NCBI GenBank assembly: GCA_001771065.1
Contig: MESQ01000055.1
Location: forward strand, 62,001 to 126,000
Source: Burkholderiales bacterium RIFOXYD12_FULL_59_19
GTDB taxonomy: Bacteria > Pseudomonadota > Gammaproteobacteria > Burkholderiales > Burkholderiaceae_C
Length of the DNA stretch: 64,000 nucleotides
Direction: 5' to 3'
Shown here: piece after piece, positions 27,390 to 36,435 of the stretch
Numbering within the stretch: position 1 is the stretch's first letter
Layout: the number at the start of each line of letters is the position of its first letter
Program-made: the position numbers and the translations under genes
Notes under the pieces: model-generated
What the model was told of the DNA's origin: nothing
The model's input: only the letters and a program-made list of their open reading frames with translations
Databases searched by the model: none

Positions 27390-28001
27390 ATGAACGGCGC
27401 CGAGATCACCGCGCTGTTGCTGCTGTGCACGGCGGTCAGCTTTACCCCCGGCCCCAACACCACCTTGTCCACCGCCCTGGCGGCCAACTTCGGCCTGCGT
27501 CGTGCGCTGCGTTTTGTGCTGGCGGTGCCGGTAGGCTGGGGTTTGCTGCTGACCCTGTGCGCCAGCGGTGTGGGTGCTTTGGTGGTGAGCCTGCCACCCC
27601 TGCGCCTGGGCGTCAAGGCGGCTGGTGTGGCCTATCTGCTCTGGCTGGCCTGGAAGCTCTGGCATGCCCACCAACTGTCCCAAGCCAAGGCCGATCAGCT
27701 CAACGTGAGCTTCTGGCAGGGCGTGATGCTGCAATTTCTCAATATCAAAGCCTGGATGCTGGCGCTCACCGTGGTGGCCGGCTGGCTGGCCGGGCATGAT
27801 GACCTGTGGACGCGGTTTGCCGTGGTGTTGCCACTGCTGCTGGCGTTTGCCCTGACCAGCAACCTAAGCTACGCGCTGGTCGGCACGCTGCTGCGCCAGT
27901 GGCTGGCCGACCCGACGCATGGCGGGCGGCGGCTGCGCTGGTTCAACCGCTGCATGGCGGCCGTGCTGGTGGTCACGGCGCTGTGGATGGCCACGGTCTA
28001 G
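27390..28001 (+). CDS. LysE family amino-acid exporter
   Basis: A 203-residue membrane protein of the LysE/RhtB superfamily with the signature TPGPNTTLSTALAANFGLRR in the first helix hairpin and six predicted helices. These proteins export amino acids or related small molecules. It lies 18 bp upstream of the racemase gene, so it starts a four-gene set (exporter, racemase, DMT transporter, aminotransferase). Substrate not predictable. Confidence 0.9.
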   Translation: MNGAEITALLLLCTAVSFTPGPNTTLSTALAANFGLRRALRFVLAVPVGWGLLLTLCASGVGALVVSLPPLRLGVKAAGVAYLLWLAWKLWHAHQLSQAKADQLNVSFWQGVMLQFLNIKAWMLALTVVAGWLAGHDDLWTRFAVVLPLLLAFALTSNLSYALVGTLLRQWLADPTHGGRRLRWFNRCMAAVLVVTALWMATV

Positions 28002-28019
28002 GCCGGCAGGAGCACACCC

Positions 28020-28739
28020 ATGACAACACAGGGTATGAAAACACTGGGCCTGATTGGCGGCATGAGCTGGGAGTCGACCGTCCCCTACTATCGCCAGATC
28101 AATGAAACCGTCAAAGCCCGGTTGGGCGGCCTGCATTCTGCCCGAATCATTCTGTACAGCGTGGACTTTGCAGAAATTGAACAGCTGCAAGCCAGCGGCC
28201 AGTGGCAAGCCGCCGGCGCCCTGCTGGCCCATGTCGCGCAAAATCTCGAAGGCGCCGGTGCTGACGCGTTGGTGCTGTGCACCAACACCATGCACAAGGT
28301 AGCCGATGCCATTTCAGCGGCGGTCAGCATCCCCCTGCTGCACATCGCCGACCCCACGGCACTCGCCATCCAGCACGCGGGCTACACCACCGTGGGCTTG
28401 CTCGGCACCAGTTTCACCATGGAACAGGACTTTTACCGCAGCCGCCTGGAACAAAACCACGGCTTGGCGGTACTGACACCGCCCAAGGCCGACCGAGACC
28501 GGGTGCACCAGATCATTTACCAGGAGCTGTGCCTGGGCCAGGTGCATGACGCCTCGCGCCAGACCTACCTGCGGGTGATCGCCGACCTGGGCGCACAAGG
28601 CGCACAAGCCATTATTCTGGGTTGCACCGAAATCGCCATGCTGATTCAGCCAGAAGAGTGTCAATTGCCTCTTTTTGACACCACGGCATTACACGCCCGC
28701 AGCGCCGCACACTGGGCCATGTCAGCGCCCGGCCCATGA
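28020..28739 (+). CDS. Aspartate/glutamate racemase family protein
   Basis: A 239-residue cytoplasmic enzyme with the family opening LGLIGGMSWESTVPYYRQIN. The two catalytic cysteines sit in CTNTMHK and GCTEIAML. The group interconverts L- and D-aspartate or glutamate, or acts on related amino acids, without cofactor. A CAGGAG ribosome-binding site precedes the ATG. The stop overlaps the next gene as ATGA. Neighbouring exporter and aminotransferase genes support amino-acid metabolism. Confidence 0.9.
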   Translation: MTTQGMKTLGLIGGMSWESTVPYYRQINETVKARLGGLHSARIILYSVDFAEIEQLQASGQWQAAGALLAHVAQNLEGAGADALVLCTNTMHKVADAISAAVSIPLLHIADPTALAIQHAGYTTVGLLGTSFTMEQDFYRSRLEQNHGLAVLTPPKADRDRVHQIIYQELCLGQVHDASRQTYLRVIADLGAQGAQAIILGCTEIAMLIQPEECQLPLFDTTALHARSAAHWAMSAPGP

Positions 28740-29671
28740 CAGCCCTGAAGCGCGAAACCCTTGGTATGTGGCTGGGCGTGCTGGGGGTGGCCATCTTTGC
28801 GGTGACACTGCCCATGACACGATTGGCCACGGGCACGGCCGAGGCACCACAACTCTCGCCCTGGTTTGTCACCTTTGGACGGGCCGCGCTAGCAGGAGCG
28901 CTGTCGCTGGTGTTTCTGGCGGTAACCCGCTCTACTTTGCCCACCGCCACACAACACAAATCACTGGACATGGCGCTGATGGGCAACGCCATCGGCTACC
29001 CGCTGCTGCTAGGTTTTGCACTGCGCCAGGTCACATCTGGCCACGCCGCCGTGATCACTGCCCTGCTGCCACTGGCCACGGCAGCCATTGCCGCCTGGGT
29101 GCTACACCAACGGGCGCGCCTGGGTTTTTGGATCTGCGCGGTGCTGGGCAGCGCGCTGGTGGTGTCGTTTTCGCTGCTGCGCACCCACCAACAGGGTCAC
29201 GGCTTTGGCTTTGAGTGGGCTGATTTGCTGCTGCTGGGCGCCGTGCTGGCCGCATCCACGGGCTACGTGTACGGTGCGCAGGTCACCCATGCGTTGGGCG
29301 CCGAACGCGTCATTTGCTGGATCTGCGTGATGGCGCTACCGCTGACCGTGCCCGGTGCACTGCTCACCTGGCCAGCGCACAGCGTGGACCCATCAGCCTG
29401 GCTGGGATTGGTCTATGTGGGTGTGTTTTCGATGTGGGCGGGCTTTTTTGCCTGGTACCGTGGCATGGCCATGGGCGGCGCCCTGAAAGTGAGCCAAACA
29501 CAATTGCTGCAACCGTTCTTGAGCATCTTGGCCGCCGTTCCCATTTTGGGCGAACCCCTGGAATGGGTTACCCTAGGGTTTGCGCTGGCTGTCATGGCCA
29601 CCGTGTTTTTGGGCAAGCGTTATTCTGCCCCTCTCCCAGTTGTTTACAGAACGTCAAAAAAATCCTCATGA
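28736..29671 (+). CDS. EamA/DMT superfamily transporter
   Basis: A 311-residue membrane protein with ten predicted helices in two EamA repeats; the second repeat shows GLVYVGVFSMWAGFFAWYRG and LLQPFLSILAAVPILGEPLE. Members export or import metabolites, often amino acids. Its ATG overlaps the racemase stop and its stop overlaps the aminotransferase start, so all three are translationally coupled. Confidence 0.9.
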   Translation: MTALKRETLGMWLGVLGVAIFAVTLPMTRLATGTAEAPQLSPWFVTFGRAALAGALSLVFLAVTRSTLPTATQHKSLDMALMGNAIGYPLLLGFALRQVTSGHAAVITALLPLATAAIAAWVLHQRARLGFWICAVLGSALVVSFSLLRTHQQGHGFGFEWADLLLLGAVLAASTGYVYGAQVTHALGAERVICWICVMALPLTVPGALLTWPAHSVDPSAWLGLVYVGVFSMWAGFFAWYRGMAMGGALKVSQTQLLQPFLSILAAVPILGEPLEWVTLGFALAVMATVFLGKRYSAPLPVVYRTSKKSS

Positions 29672-30873
29672 CCACCTCTACTTCCTCCTGGCATCTTGCG
29701 CGCCGCGCCGCGCGCATGAACCCCTCTGTGATCCGCGAAATCCTGAAAGTCACCGAAAAGCCGGGCATCATCAGTTTTGCCGGCGGCCTGCCCTCCAGCA
29801 AAACTTTTCCGGTGACCGAGTTCGAAGCCGCCTGCGCCAAAGTGCTCAAGGATGACCCGGCCGGTGCCCTGCAGTACGCCGCCAGCGAAGGCTACGGGCC
29901 GCTGCGCGAGATGGTGGCCCATAGGCTGCCCTGGAACGTCGACCCGGCACAAGTTCTGATCACCACCGGCTCACAGCAGGGGCTGGACCTGGTGGCCAAG
30001 GTCTTGATTGACGCGGACAGCAAAATTCTGGTCGAGTCGCCCACCTACCTGGGCGCGGTCATGGCCTTTATCCCGATGGAACCCAAGGTGGTGAGCGTGG
30101 CCAGTGACGAACACGGTGTGGACATCGCTGACCTGTCGCAAAAAGCCGACGATGCCCGTTTTCTTTACGTGCTGCCCAATTTTCAAAACCCCACGGGCAA
30201 CACCATGTCCGAGAGCCGCCGGGGCGCTTTGAGCGAACTGGCAACCCAGCGCGGCTTGCCCTTGATTGAAGACAACCCCTACGGCGACTTGTGGTTCGAT
30301 GTGCCGCCGCCCGCGCCCCTGACCGCACGCAACCCGGATGGCTGCATTTACCTGGGGTCGTTCTCCAAGGTGCTGGCCCCGGGCCTGCGCCTGGGCTTTG
30401 TGGTGGCGCCGAAAGCGGTTTATCCCAAACTGCTGCAAGCCAAGCAAGCCGCCGACCTGCACAGCCCCGGTTTTAACCAGCGCATGATTGCAGAAGTCAT
30501 GAAAGACGGCTTTTTGGAGCGCCACGTGCCCACCATTCGCGCGCTGTACAAAGCCCAACGCGATGCCATGCTGGAGGCCCTGGCACACGAAATGCCAGCA
30601 GGCGACCCCGACAGCACCCTGACCTGGAACACCCCCGCAGGCGGCATGTTCTTGTGGGCACGCCTGCCCAAGGGCATGAGCGCGGTTGATTTGCTGCCCT
30701 TTGCCGTTGAACAAGGTGTGGCCTTTGTACCAGGCGCGCCGTTTTACGCCGACCATGGCGACGCGCGCACCCTGCGCCTCTCGTTCGTCACCCCCAGTGT
30801 GGATGAAATTCACCGCGGCGTAGCTTCGCTGGCCGTAGCGCTGAAAATTTATGCCGCCAGCCTGCAGGTGTGA
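29668..30873 (+). CDS. PLP-dependent aminotransferase, class I/II (LysN/MocR-like)
   Basis: A 401-residue fold-type I enzyme. The PLP lysine is in YLGSFSKVLAPGLRLGF; other marks are ISFAGGLPSSKTFPV, the N-loop NFQNPTGNTM and EDNPYGDLWFD. The group includes 2-aminoadipate, aromatic and branched-chain aminotransferases; which applies here is unclear. The frame is open further upstream, but the ATG at 29668 overlaps the previous stop (ATGA) and gives family length. No winged-helix domain is fused, so it is not a MocR regulator. Confidence 0.9.
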   Translation: MTTSTSSWHLARRAARMNPSVIREILKVTEKPGIISFAGGLPSSKTFPVTEFEAACAKVLKDDPAGALQYAASEGYGPLREMVAHRLPWNVDPAQVLITTGSQQGLDLVAKVLIDADSKILVESPTYLGAVMAFIPMEPKVVSVASDEHGVDIADLSQKADDARFLYVLPNFQNPTGNTMSESRRGALSELATQRGLPLIEDNPYGDLWFDVPPPAPLTARNPDGCIYLGSFSKVLAPGLRLGFVVAPKAVYPKLLQAKQAADLHSPGFNQRMIAEVMKDGFLERHVPTIRALYKAQRDAMLEALAHEMPAGDPDSTLTWNTPAGGMFLWARLPKGMSAVDLLPFAVEQGVAFVPGAPFYADHGDARTLRLSFVTPSVDEIHRGVASLAVALKIYAASLQV

Positions 30874-30982
30874 GGTCATGAAAAACCAACCGGTGGCCTG
30901 CTGCGCCAGTGCGCGGCCAAGTCCTGCCCACGTATCGCCCCGGCGACAAGTGCATCCAGTCAATATCGCTTAAATTCAGGTC

Positions 30983-31654
30983 ATGGGCATTCTTTACTTG
31001 GTCCGCCATGGACAAGCCTCGTTTGGCGCCGACGATTACGATCAATTGAGCGATTTGGGCTTGCGTCAGAGCGTGCAGCTAGGGCGCTACTTTGCCAGTA
31101 AAAACATGTCTTTTGATGCCGTACTTGGCGGCACCTTGCGCCGCCACAGCCAAACCCTGGACGGCATCAGGGAGGGCATGGGCCTGGCGACCCAACACAG
31201 CCTGCAGTGGCCGGGCCTGAACGAATACGACAGCGACGCTGTGATTGCGGCCATACACCCCGAGCCGCTGGCGCGCGACACCACGCCCGAGAATTACCGC
31301 CACCACTTTCGGCTGCTGCGCGCCGGATTGCTGCAATGGATGCTGGGCAACTCCCAGCCCCAGGGCATGCCGAGCTGGCAGACCTTTGGGCAACAGGTGG
31401 TGGCAGTGCTTGACCATGTGCGGCGCAGCCAGGCCGAACGTGTGCTGCTGGTGTCAAGCGGTGGCCCGATTGCCAGCGCCATCGGCCATGTGCTGGGTAC
31501 GCCGCCCGAGGCCACGGTCGAGCTCAACATGCGGCTGCGCAACACGGCCATCACCGAATTTTCCTTTGGACCCAAGCGCCACACACTCCTGACCTACAAC
31601 ACGCTGCCGCATCTGGAACACCTTGATTTTGCGCAATGGGTAAGCCACGCCTAG
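30983..31654 (+). CDS. Histidine phosphatase family protein
   Basis: A 223-residue enzyme of the phosphoglycerate-mutase-like branch. The catalytic RHGQ lies in ILYLVRHGQASFGADDYDQL and the second histidine is probably in LLVSSGGPIASAIGH, although the usual SHG is SSG here. Such proteins remove phosphate from sugars, nucleotides or proteins. It is monocistronic, convergent with the sensor gene at 31662 (7 bp apart). Confidence 0.85.
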   Translation: MGILYLVRHGQASFGADDYDQLSDLGLRQSVQLGRYFASKNMSFDAVLGGTLRRHSQTLDGIREGMGLATQHSLQWPGLNEYDSDAVIAAIHPEPLARDTTPENYRHHFRLLRAGLLQWMLGNSQPQGMPSWQTFGQQVVAVLDHVRRSQAERVLLVSSGGPIASAIGHVLGTPPEATVELNMRLRNTAITEFSFGPKRHTLLTYNTLPHLEHLDFAQWVSHA

Positions 31655-31661
31655 GCGCATG

Positions 31662-34600
31662 TCAGGATGCGGCGCTGGCGCCTGCCGAACCCCACATCGG
31701 TTTCATCTGCCAGTGCTGCAGCCACTGCGGAAAATCATGCGCGGGCATGGGGCGCGCAATGGCATACCCCTGACCCAACTCACAGCCCATTTGCAACAGC
31801 AAATGGCCATGCGCCTCGGTCTCGACGCCTTCGGCGATGACCCTGCGCTTGAAGGCTGCCGCCAAGCCGATCACCCCCTGCAAAATGGCCAGGTCATCCG
31901 GATCATCAAGCATGTCGCGCACAAAGCTCTGGTCTATCTTGAGCAGACTAACACCCAAATGTTTGAGGTAGCTCAGTGACGAGTAGCCCGTGCCAAAGTC
32001 GTCCAGCGCAAACAAAACACCGATCCGGTGACAGTCTTCAATCACTTGCGAGACGCCCGCCAAATCATTGAGGGCGCTGGTTTCGAGTATCTCAACCTCC
32101 AGCTGCGCTGGCCGGACCTGCGGGTGTGCGGCCAGCAAGTCCTGCAGGTACGCGGCAAAATTGCCTTGCTGGAGTTGCCGGGCGCCCACATTGACGCTGA
32201 CGTTGAAGCGCTCCGACAGGGCCAAGTCTTCATTTTGCCAGTGTTCAATCTGGCTTAAAGCGGTATCGATCACCCATTCGCCCATCGCCACCGCCAGCGC
32301 ATGCTCCTCAATGACAGGCAAAAACAAGGCGGGTGCCAGCAAGCCCTTGTCAGGGTGTTGCCAACGAATCAAGGCTTCAACCCCGATCACGGCACCCGTG
32401 CGCATATTGACTTTGGGTTGGTAATAAAGCACAAACTCGTTGGCGACCAACGCGTTGCGAATGCTCTCCAGGCTCTCAAAATGACCCCGCGTCGTACGGT
32501 CTTGTTCAGCATCGAAGAAGTGAAAACGGTTTTTCCCTGCAAGTTTGGCCTGGTACATGGCCTGGTCGGCCTGGCGCAGCAATTGGTCGGCTTCCAAGGC
32601 TTCGGTCTGTGGGTAAAAGGTGACCCCCAGGCTGGCAGAAATTTGCAACGAAAACTCGGCCAGTTGCACCGTCTCGGCGGCCGCTGTGAGCAGGCGATTG
32701 AGCAGAGGCACCGCTGCTTGACTGTCGTCCAGGTCAATCAACACGGCCACAAATTCGTCGCCACCGATACGTGCCAGGGTATCGCCTTCGCGTAGCGCCA
32801 GTTTCATGCGGGTGGCCACGTGCCTGAGTAAATGGTCGCCAAGCGCATGGCCATGGCGGTCATTGATGCTTTTGAAACCGTCCAGGTCAAGATAAACCAC
32901 CGCCAGTTGCTGGCAACGCCGGACACTCTGGGTCATGGCCAGGTGCAGCCGGTCTGCCAATAACACCCGATTCGGCAGCCCGGTTAACACGTCATAGTGG
33001 GCGATGTGCTCCAGCTCTTTTTCATGCTCTTTGATGGCGGTAATGTCCGAAAACAAGGCCACATAATTCTTGAACTGTCCCTGGTGATCTGGAACGGCCG
33101 AAATATTGAGCATTTCGGCATACACCTCACCATTTTTGCGCCGGTTCCAGATTTCACCGTACCACTGACCGTCACAGCTCAGGGCAGCCCACATGGTTTG
33201 ATAAAAATCCAGCGACTGTTGGCCCGAACTCAAAATGCGGGGGGTTTGCCCCAGCGCCTCGTCACGCGAATAGCCGGTGATGCGGGAAAAGGATTCGTTG
33301 ACATCAATGATGACGCCAGCAGCATCGGTGATCAAGATGCCCTCGCGGGCGTGGGTGAAAACATTGGCCGTCAACAGCAGCCTTTCGTGGGCATTTTTGC
33401 TCTCGGTAATGTCCTCTGAGATACCCAACAGGTATTTCATGCGGCCATCACCACCGCGAATGCCCACCTTGCGTGTGTGCAAAAACCGTAACCCTTTGCG
33501 GGCCGTCTGGATCGGCTCCAGCGGGGTGTCCTGCACGCCCATGCCACCGTCCAGAACCTCCCGGTCTTTGCGTATGAAGTCATCAGCCTGCCCGGGCGGG
33601 AAAAAGTCCATATCGCTTTTGCCGATCAGGTCGTCGCGGCCATAACCCAGCAAATCTTCACCCGCACGGTTCAACAGCACAAAACGCAAGCTGCTCGCTT
33701 CCTTCAAGAAGATCATCAGCGGCGCGTTTTCCACAATGGCCTCGGTCAGCGCCTTGGCTTCCATCAGTGCCTGCTCGGTCCGCTTGCGCTCGGCGATGTC
33801 ACGCAAAAAAACCACCAGGCGCCCGGTCTCAACCGCGTGGTGTTGAGCACTGACTTCAACGTCAAACACCTTGCCGTCTTTGGCACGGTGCTGCGTTTCA
33901 AAACGATCCGAGCCCAATATCACGATCCTTTGAATGTGCGCAGGGCTCAGCTTGTCGGACGCCTTTGCTTCAAGCTGGCTGATGTGCATGCTCAACAACT
34001 CGCCAACGGTATAACCACTCATGCGCGCATAGGCCTGATTGACTTCAAGCAAACGTCCTTGCAGATCTGACAGCCAGAAGCCGTCCATGGCGGCCTGCAA
34101 GATGCTGCGGTGCCGGTGTTCGCTTTTGCGCAAGGCAGCCACGGTTTCGGCCACAGCGTCCTGACTCGACAGCATTTTGCCAAGCAACAAGGTGAGCAGC
34201 GGAAAAGCCAGCATGATCGGCAGACCCAGGCTTTGCAGCGTCTGCCACCCCAACGGGGCTGGCAAGGTAACCATCAGCAACAACTCGGTGATGTGCACCA
34301 CAAGACCAAGCAACAGCAACTGGTGCAACCGAATTGCAAGCTTGGGCTGACGCCAGCGCCGGTAAAAATACCAGCCCCATGTGGCGGCGGAAACGATGAC
34401 CAGCACGCCCATGGTGGCGCCGGCACCGCCCAGAGCCAGACGGTACACCAGCGCCAGGGAAGCCGCTATGCCAGCCGCCAAGGGGCCAAAAAACAAGCCG
34501 CACAGGCTCAGCGTGACCGTGCGCGGGTCAAAAATCAGGCCCGGCCCCAACGCCATCGGCGCCACCATGTTGACCAGGGTGGCAGCACCAAACAGCAGAC

Positions 34601-34718
34601 CTTGCAAAATCGCCTGCCGCGAGGAAGATTCTTGACTGCGCGTGATCAAACCCGAGGTCAGCACCATGGCCACCAGAATGGCCATGTTGTAGGTCAGCTC
34701 AAGGGCGACAGACAACAT
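31662..34718 (-). CDS. Membrane sensor with PAS, GGDEF and EAL domains
   Basis: A 1018-residue c-di-GMP enzyme. The first ~190 residues are a 5TM LytS/YhcK-type sensor (GLLFGAATLVNMVAPMALGP, DPRTVTLSLCGLFFGPLAAG). Three PAS/PAC units follow to about residue 565. The GGDEF domain has an intact RIGGDEF active site and an RxxD inhibitory site (REGD) five residues upstream. The EAL domain keeps EALIRW, DDFGTGYSSL, the catalytic lysine in LLKIDQSF and AEGVE. Both synthesis and breakdown are therefore possible. Nothing adjacent reveals the target pathway. Confidence 0.92.
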   Translation of the reverse strand: MLSVALELTYNMAILVAMVLTSGLITRSQESSSRQAILQGLLFGAATLVNMVAPMALGPGLIFDPRTVTLSLCGLFFGPLAAGIAASLALVYRLALGGAGATMGVLVIVSAATWGWYFYRRWRQPKLAIRLHQLLLLGLVVHITELLLMVTLPAPLGWQTLQSLGLPIMLAFPLLTLLLGKMLSSQDAVAETVAALRKSEHRHRSILQAAMDGFWLSDLQGRLLEVNQAYARMSGYTVGELLSMHISQLEAKASDKLSPAHIQRIVILGSDRFETQHRAKDGKVFDVEVSAQHHAVETGRLVVFLRDIAERKRTEQALMEAKALTEAIVENAPLMIFLKEASSLRFVLLNRAGEDLLGYGRDDLIGKSDMDFFPPGQADDFIRKDREVLDGGMGVQDTPLEPIQTARKGLRFLHTRKVGIRGGDGRMKYLLGISEDITESKNAHERLLLTANVFTHAREGILITDAAGVIIDVNESFSRITGYSRDEALGQTPRILSSGQQSLDFYQTMWAALSCDGQWYGEIWNRRKNGEVYAEMLNISAVPDHQGQFKNYVALFSDITAIKEHEKELEHIAHYDVLTGLPNRVLLADRLHLAMTQSVRRCQQLAVVYLDLDGFKSINDRHGHALGDHLLRHVATRMKLALREGDTLARIGGDEFVAVLIDLDDSQAAVPLLNRLLTAAAETVQLAEFSLQISASLGVTFYPQTEALEADQLLRQADQAMYQAKLAGKNRFHFFDAEQDRTTRGHFESLESIRNALVANEFVLYYQPKVNMRTGAVIGVEALIRWQHPDKGLLAPALFLPVIEEHALAVAMGEWVIDTALSQIEHWQNEDLALSERFNVSVNVGARQLQQGNFAAYLQDLLAAHPQVRPAQLEVEILETSALNDLAGVSQVIEDCHRIGVLFALDDFGTGYSSLSYLKHLGVSLLKIDQSFVRDMLDDPDDLAILQGVIGLAAAFKRRVIAEGVETEAHGHLLLQMGCELGQGYAIARPMPAHDFPQWLQHWQMKPMWGSAGASAAS

Positions 34719-34770
34719 GGTTTGACCTTGTCAAGATTTGGAATTGACGGTCATTCTATGCTGCGTAGGC

Positions 34771-34792
34771 AAAAAAAAGCACCCGAAGGTGC
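34771..34792 (-). terminator. Intrinsic terminator after the phasin gene
   Basis: On the minus strand a GCACC-TTCG-GGTGC hairpin with a stable tetraloop is followed by eight T. It lies about 30 bp beyond the phasin stop codon and fits an intrinsic terminator for that gene. Confidence 0.85.
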
Positions 34793-34821
34793 CTTTCAGA
34801 CTGCCTGCGGGCAGCAGGGAA

Positions 34822-35367
34822 TTAAGCCTTTTGGGTCACTGCTGCGGCGGCGCTCAGCGCTTGTTCGGTCACGGCAGCGATGTTGCTTTCAGCCACAGCC
34901 AGGGCCTTTTTAGCCGAGCTTTGGGCGGAATCAATGGCAGTCTGACTAGAAGCCAAAGCGCTCTTGAACACAGCCACAGCCGACTCGGTACCGGCTGGTG
35001 CATTTTTGGCCACATTTTCAACCACCTGGTTAAACGCTTTTTGTGCATCAGCAGCCTTGCCTTCAAAGGCTTTGCTGAATTCAGCACCGGTTTCCACCGC
35101 GATGCCGTACACATGACGGCTGTAAGCCACCGATTTTTCAACCATGGGAGCCACCAAGCTGGTTTGCAAAGCCAGGGCTTGCTGCAGGTCTTTGGCAGCC
35201 AGGGCAGCCTGGGCGTGGCTGAAAGATTCAGTCATCAAGGCCTTAGCGGCAGCCATGTTCAACTCCACCAGCTTTTCCAGGCCAGCGAACGATTTGGTGG
35301 CGAGGGCCTTGGTGGTGTCAAAGGCGGCTTGGTTGGTCGCAGTGATTTGGTCAGCGGTGATAAACAT
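34822..35367 (-). CDS. Phasin family protein
   Basis: A 181-residue helical, alanine-rich protein that coats polyhydroxybutyrate granules and limits their coalescence. Family features are the start MFITADQITATNQAAFDTTK and FAGLEKLVELNMAAAKALM, followed by ETGAEFSKAFEG. It has its own terminator downstream and two TGC-rich palindromes upstream, so it is a single-gene unit. An AAAGGAACT ribosome-binding site precedes the ATG. Together with PhaM it indicates PHB storage. Confidence 0.92.
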   Translation of the reverse strand: MFITADQITATNQAAFDTTKALATKSFAGLEKLVELNMAAAKALMTESFSHAQAALAAKDLQQALALQTSLVAPMVEKSVAYSRHVYGIAVETGAEFSKAFEGKAADAQKAFNQVVENVAKNAPAGTESAVAVFKSALASSQTAIDSAQSSAKKALAVAESNIAAVTEQALSAAAAVTQKA

Positions 35368-35422
35368 GTGAGTTCCTTTGAAAGGGGTTGATTGCGTTGA
35401 AACGTCCGGGTGAGCGGCTTAT

Positions 35423-35436
35423 GTTGCAGTGCAGCA
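35423..35436. promoter_or_regulatory. Candidate PhaR operator, copy 1
   Basis: GTTGCAGTGCAGCA, an imperfect palindrome of TGC and GCA arms 56 bp upstream of the phasin start. The same 14-mer with one change recurs at 35482. PhaR repressors of PHB genes bind TGC/GCA-type inverted repeats at phasin promoters; assignment here is inference. Confidence 0.45.
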
Positions 35437-35475
35437 TGGGTTGAATTATAGGGAAAACCCGCAACCTCGCAAGTC

Positions 35476-35500
35476 TTTTTTGTTGCACTGCAGCAAAAAA
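35476..35500. terminator. Terminator-like hairpin between EamA operon and phasin
   Basis: TTTTTTGTTGC / GCAGCAAAAAA forms an 11-bp stem with one G-T pair and a three-base loop. It lies about 40 bp after the stop of the minus-strand EamA gene, and the T-run after it on that strand would allow intrinsic termination. It overlaps the second PhaR-like palindrome. Confidence 0.5.
35482..35495. promoter_or_regulatory. Candidate PhaR operator, copy 2
   Basis: GTTGCACTGCAGCA, 13 of 14 identical to the copy at 35423 and spaced 59 bp from it. It is embedded in T/A tracts that also make it a terminator-like hairpin for the upstream operon. Confidence 0.45.
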
Positions 35501-35541
35501 ATTAGAGGTACGCCTCTAAGCGAAACAATCCAGCCGCAGAC

Positions 35542-36435
35542 TCAGCGCCACAAAATCAGTGCCGTCCCCACCACCGTCAACACCGCCCCCAGCCAGGCCC
35601 CTGGCGCAGGCGCACGCTTGAGTTGCAGCCATAACAACGGCAGCACCAGGATAGGCGACACCGACGACAAAATGGCAACCATGCCAATATCGCCCTTTTC
35701 CAGCGCCAGCAGTACCAGCGTCATGCCAATTCCCATGGCAATAAAACCATTGAGCCCGGTTTGCGCCAGCACCCGCAGCGTGGGCGGCTGGCTGGCACGC
35801 GCCGCCTGAAAACCCGCCAACAGCAACATTGCGTGCGCGGCCGTGGCCACCGTGACCCGCACCGCCGAGGCCATGATCGGGTCCACCTGCTGCGCCATCA
35901 CCGGCTTGGCAATCAGGGAGCCCACGGCCTGGCACAAAGCCGCCAGCAAAGCCAACGCCACACCCAACCCCACATGGCCATGGTCAAGCTCCCAGTCATG
36001 GGTTTCGCCCTTGTGGCGGCCCAATAAAATGGCCAGCATCACCCCAACCAGGGTCAGCACGCCACCCAACAGGGCCTGCAAACTCATGCGCTCATCGAGC
36101 AGCGCAAAACCCAGCGCCGCACTGAAGGCGGCGTGGGTGGCAAAGAGCACCCCCGCACGGCGTGGCCCAAGCCGGTTGATGGCCGAGAACAGGGCGGTGT
36201 CACCAACAAAGATACCAATCAGGCCACTGATGGCCATGACACCCCAGGCATGGCCGTCGAAGCTGTGCCAGCTGCCCTGAACGGCAACCACCGACCACAA
36301 CATCACGGCCACCATCGCCATGCGCCAGCGGGTGAAGGCAAAAGCCCCCAGATGGCGCGCCGGCGTGACCGACATCACGCTGCCCACCGCCCAGCAGGCA
36401 GCAGCCCCCAGGGCCAACAGGTCGTAAGGGGCCAT
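35542..36435 (-). CDS. EamA/DMT superfamily transporter
   Basis: A 297-residue membrane protein with about ten helices and two EamA repeats (LIGIFVGDTALFSAINRLGP in the first; NGFIAMGIGMTLVLLALEKG in the second). The ATG at 36435 shares a base with the stop of the creatininase-family gene (TGATG); an in-frame TTG one codon earlier is less likely. It is the last gene of a three-gene operon and ends before a hairpin. Substrate unknown. Confidence 0.9.
   Translation of the reverse strand: MAPYDLLALGAAACWAVGSVMSVTPARHLGAFAFTRWRMAMVAVMLWSVVAVQGSWHSFDGHAWGVMAISGLIGIFVGDTALFSAINRLGPRRAGVLFATHAAFSAALGFALLDERMSLQALLGGVLTLVGVMLAILLGRHKGETHDWELDHGHVGLGVALALLAALCQAVGSLIAKPVMAQQVDPIMASAVRVTVATAAHAMLLLAGFQAARASQPPTLRVLAQTGLNGFIAMGIGMTLVLLALEKGDIGMVAILSSVSPILVLPLLWLQLKRAPAPGAWLGAVLTVVGTALILWR

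Noticed and set aside
29971-30963. A 330-codon minus-strand open frame
   Set aside because: Antisense to the aminotransferase; the histidine/glutamine-rich product is typical of a GC-rich shadow frame.
34771-35500. A small RNA gene next to the phasin gene
   Set aside because: The hairpins there are better explained as terminators; no independent promoter is visible.
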